DNA from: Planctomycetota bacterium
GTDB lineage: Bacteria > Planctomycetota > UBA1135 > GCA-002686595
Direction of reading: 5' to 3'
DNA length: 64,000 bases
Assembly (NCBI GenBank): GCA_020853575.1
Contig: JADYYP010000021.1
Span: 62,001-126,000, forward strand
The translations under genes were made by a program, and so were the position numbers. Below, one piece after another: positions 61,309-64,000 of the stretch. A model generated the notes under the pieces. It was not told the DNA's origin. It saw nothing but the letters and a program-made list of their open reading frames with translations, and did not search any database. The stretch's first letter is position 1, and each line of letters starts with the position of its first letter.

Positions 61309-63495
61309 ATGCACCGCCGCTCGTCGACTCTCGTTCTGCTCCTTGGCTCCGCGCCACTCGCCGCTCAGGTACAGCTCCCCACTGCGATCGACGCGCGCGA
61401 GGCGCTGCGCCGGCCGCCTCCGGTGGCGAACCCGCTGTTCCGCGCCGACTACCTGGCGCACGACGTCCGAGCCAATCAGGACGGCATCGCAAGCGTGGAC
61501 TTCGACGGCGATGGCGACCTCGACGTGCTGTTCGCTAGCTCGTCGCCGCCGGAGCTGCGCGCGCTGGTCAACAACGGGCGCGGCATGCTCTTCGATCATT
61601 GGCGCGCGTCGATCCCGCAGCAGGCGCACGGTCTCGCGCTGGGCGACGTCGACGGGGACGGGATCGCCGATGTGGCCTTCGCGTCGTGGCTCGGCGCGGA
61701 CGTGAGCGTGTGCCGTGGCCTCGGTGACGGCACCTTCGAGACGGGCGTCGTGGTGCCGTGCGCGAGCTTTCCCGACGGCTTGGAGCTCCGCGATCTCGAC
61801 GGCGACGGGCTCGACGAGCTGCTGACGGTGAGCTCCTTCACCAACGTGCTCGGCGTGCATCGCGCGCTGGGCAATGGCCTGTTCGCGGGCGAGGTCGCCT
61901 ATCCGACGGGGAACGCGCCCTACGCTGTGACTTGCGGTGATTTCGACGCCGATGGGCGCGTCGACGTTGCCGTGTGCAATCTCGCGGACGACACGCTCTC
62001 GGTGTACCGCGGCCTCGCCGGAGGTGTGCTTTCGAGCGCGGCGACCTACGACTGCGGCACAGCTCCCTGGGATGTGATCGCGGTCGATCTGGACAACGAT
62101 GGGCGGCTCGACTTGGCGACGGCCAACGCCGGGTCCGACGACACGAGTGTGTTGCTGGCGCTCCCCAATGGCACGTTCGCACCATCGCAGGAGTACAACA
62201 CCGCGGATCAGCCGCTGAGCCTCGCCAGCGCCGACTTCGACGCCGACGGCGACGCCGACTTGCTCGTCGCGGGTTACTCGAACAGCAAGGTCTCGCTGCT
62301 GCGCAACCGCGGCGATGGCGACTTCCACGGCAAGCTCGACGCGTTGACACCGAACGGTCCGTTGGCGCTCGCCGTGGGTGACTTCGACCTCGACGGCAAG
62401 CTCGACTACGTGTCCGCGGACACCTTCGCCAGCTCGGTCACGGTGCACTTGGGCAACGGCAACGGGAGCTTCGGGCGCGCGCCCGAATTCACGACCGGGG
62501 CCGCACCGATCGGGCTCGCGACGGCGGACCTCGATCTCGACGGTGCCGCGGACGTCGTCACCGCCAACTCTGGTGCGAACAGCGTGAGCGTCTTGCGCGG
62601 CTCGGGGCAGGGCACGCTGGCGCCGCAGTCGACGCTCGTTTGCGGCGCGGCGCCCGGGCACGTGGCCATCGGTCACCTCGACGGCGACGCCTTCCCCGAC
62701 ATCGTCGTCACCAACTCCGGAGCCGCGAGCATCTCGGTGTTCCTCTCGCTGGGCGGCGCGAGCTTCGCGCCGGCCCACAGCCACGCGACCGGAAGCCAGC
62801 CGCAAGGACTGGCGATCGCGGACTACGACGGCGACGGTTGGAACGACGTCGTGGTCGCCAATCAACTCTCGCATTCGGTCAGCTTTCTCCGCGGAAACGG
62901 CTCGGGCGCGCTCGCGCCGCGCGTCGACCGCGCGTGCGGCGCCGAGCCGTTCGACGTCGCGGTGGTCGACGTCAGCGGAGACGCGCTCGCCGACTTGATC
63001 GTCGTCGAGAACTTCGCCAACACCGTGTCCGTCTCCCTCGGGCTCGGTGGCGGGGGCTTCGGGGCGCGCAGCGCGTACCCGTTGCTCCTGCGTCCGACCT
63101 CGCTCGCCGTCGGCGACGTCACGCACGACGGGGTGCCCGATCTGGTGGTGTGCGAGTTCGGGGAGATCGTCGGTCGCAGCTTGGCGCTGCTTCCGGGCCT
63201 CGGTGGGGGAGCGTTCGGCGCGCGCGTGGAGCTGCAGACGGGCTACGACCCCTACGACGTCGTGCTCGCCGACTTCGACGGCGACGCGCGCCTCGACCTC
63301 GCCACCAGCTGCAACTTCTCGCCGTACGTCGACGTGCGCCGCGGAGCGCGCTTCGCGCCCTTCGGTGGTCGCGCGTCCTTCGGCGCCGGTGATCACCCCT
63401 CGGGACTGGGCGTCGCGGACTTCAACGGCGACGGCAAGCTCGACCTGGCGGTGGCCAACACGGGATCGAGCAACGTGAGCCTGCTGCTGCAGTGA
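61309..63495 (+). CDS. Exported FG-GAP/VCBS-repeat protein
   Basis: The product has 728 residues. ATG 61309 gives a signal peptide (STLVLLLGSAPLAAQ); longer open frame to 60814 is antisense to the DTW gene and rejected. About a dozen FG-GAP-like blades of 45-60 residues follow, each with a calcium-loop variant of D-x-D-G-D-G-x-x-D (for example SVDFDGDGDLDVLFASS, GDFDLDGKLDYVSADT, IADYDGDGWNDVVVANQ). The protein ends on the last blade without an anchor. It should be a calcium-stabilised surface propeller; binding target unknown. It lies 61 bp before the second YfhO-like gene. Confidence 0.88.
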   Translation: MHRRSSTLVLLLGSAPLAAQVQLPTAIDAREALRRPPPVANPLFRADYLAHDVRANQDGIASVDFDGDGDLDVLFASSSPPELRALVNNGRGMLFDHWRASIPQQAHGLALGDVDGDGIADVAFASWLGADVSVCRGLGDGTFETGVVVPCASFPDGLELRDLDGDGLDELLTVSSFTNVLGVHRALGNGLFAGEVAYPTGNAPYAVTCGDFDADGRVDVAVCNLADDTLSVYRGLAGGVLSSAATYDCGTAPWDVIAVDLDNDGRLDLATANAGSDDTSVLLALPNGTFAPSQEYNTADQPLSLASADFDADGDADLLVAGYSNSKVSLLRNRGDGDFHGKLDALTPNGPLALAVGDFDLDGKLDYVSADTFASSVTVHLGNGNGSFGRAPEFTTGAAPIGLATADLDLDGAADVVTANSGANSVSVLRGSGQGTLAPQSTLVCGAAPGHVAIGHLDGDAFPDIVVTNSGAASISVFLSLGGASFAPAHSHATGSQPQGLAIADYDGDGWNDVVVANQLSHSVSFLRGNGSGALAPRVDRACGAEPFDVAVVDVSGDALADLIVVENFANTVSVSLGLGGGGFGARSAYPLLLRPTSLAVGDVTHDGVPDLVVCEFGEIVGRSLALLPGLGGGAFGARVELQTGYDPYDVVLADFDGDARLDLATSCNFSPYVDVRRGARFAPFGGRASFGAGDHPSGLGVADFNGDGKLDLAVANTGSSNVSLLLQ

Positions 63496-63556
63496 GCGAG
63501 CGAGCGGGCGCGCCGCGCTCGACGCTCCGGCGGCGCACGAGTACGTTGGGAGCCCG

Positions 63557-64000
63557 ATGGGCTCGCTCGCACCGGAGACTCGCGTCGAGCTGCGCCTGCG
63601 AGAGCTCGCAGTTGCCGCGCTGCTGCTCGGGGCGCTCGTCGCATGGATCTTCCACGAGCCGTTGATGGGCCTGCGCAGCGCGGCGTTCTCCACCGCGGAT
63701 CTGCTGCAGAACGTGCCGCTCTTGCAGCTCGAGTCGGGCATCCGTCCGCGCAATGCGCTGCTCTCCGACCCGGTCGTCCAGTTCCTGCCCTGGCACGACT
63801 TCGCGCAGCGCGAGCTCTCCGCGGGTCGCTGGCCGCTGTGGAACCCGCAGAACGGTTGCGGCACGCCGCTGTGGGCCAATTTCCAGTCCGCCATCGCGTC
63901 GCCCGCTTCGCTGCCGTTCCGCGTGCTCGAGCCCAAGTTGGCGTTGCTCGCCAGCGCGCTCGCCAAGGCGTGGTTCGCGGGGATGGCGCTGTTCGTGTTC
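63557..64000 (+). CDS. YfhO-like membrane protein, N-terminal part only
   Basis: The frame is open from ATG 63557 to the window edge (148 residues; C-terminus beyond). STADLLQNVPLLQLES, IRPRNALLSDPVVQFLPW and WPLWNPQNGCGTPLWANFQS line up block by block with the YfhO-like protein encoded at 15643-18183, so the two are paralogues. A first membrane helix (AVAALLLGALVAWIFHEPL) and the beginning of a second are visible. Likely a polyprenyl-phosphate-sugar-dependent transferase of GT-C type. Confidence 0.88.
   Translation, partial: MGSLAPETRVELRLRELAVAALLLGALVAWIFHEPLMGLRSAAFSTADLLQNVPLLQLESGIRPRNALLSDPVVQFLPWHDFAQRELSAGRWPLWNPQNGCGTPLWANFQSAIASPASLPFRVLEPKLALLASALAKAWFAGMALFVF

Overview
The window is GC-rich, compact DNA with tightly packed genes on both strands, most likely from a member of the Planctomycetota. 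Supporting signs are a huge exported repeat protein ending in a C-terminal module I associate with planctomycete secreted proteins, FG-GAP and PD40-type exported proteins, an ECF-like sigma factor with a long membrane-spanning C-terminal extension, and very large multiheme cytochromes with a ResB/CcsA (system II) cytochrome c maturation pair. No phage, IS element, CRISPR array or plasmid function is visible. The phylum is an inference; no marker gene settles it.

Layout. (1) 1-9 kb: a partial exported repeat protein, small enzymes of mixed function (SRPBCC, TIR/deoxyribosyltransferase-like, S41 peptidase, DUF6265-like, HAD-like, RNase H-like). (2) 8.7-13.7 kb: a trehalose block: a GH15 glucoamylase/trehalase diverging from a membrane-anchored OtsA that is translationally coupled to OtsB. 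A palindrome sits inside a good candidate otsA promoter. (3) 13.8-22.2 kb: a TPR plus degenerate alpha/beta-hydrolase protein; an operon of a lipoprotein D-2-hydroxyacid dehydrogenase, a YfhO-like membrane protein and HutD; and a 934-residue sigma factor/transmembrane/duplicated-domain fusion. (4) 22.3-42.4 kb: the core of the window. Three exported cytochromes (5, 6 and 6 CXXCH) on the plus strand converge on an 11-gene minus-strand operon. In transcription order it encodes a tandem-domain lipoprotein, ResB, CcsA, a CsgG-like lipoprotein, a TolB/CsgG-like protein, a double PpiC-type peptidyl-prolyl isomerase, a 26-heme cytochrome, a 16-heme cytochrome, an NHL propeller, a YVTN-type propeller lipoprotein and a 722-residue putative beta-barrel. 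Genes overlap or are a few bases apart throughout. I read it as a self-contained module that builds and matures a periplasm-to-surface electron conduit, analogous to porin-cytochrome complexes. (5) 42.7-47.2 kb: a pyruvate/2-oxoacid:ferredoxin oxidoreductase operon whose gamma and delta subunits are fused through a GltD-like flavoprotein; it could supply reductant. (6) 47.4-64 kb: housekeeping and regulation: DEAD-box helicase, SGNH hydrolase, tRNA-Leu(UAG), bacilliredoxin, archaeal-type AAA ATPase, GNAT, RlmL-like methyltransferase, DEDD exonuclease, MASE1 hybrid histidine kinase, DTW-domain tRNA modification enzyme, FG-GAP protein and the start of a second YfhO-like gene.

The five cytochrome genes together encode 59 CXXCH motifs. 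The most unusual items are the giant-cytochrome operon, an in-frame amber codon in the pentaheme cytochrome gene, the sigma-factor fusion with two equal-length copies of an unrecognised domain, and an NAD-dependent dehydrogenase carrying a lipoprotein signal.
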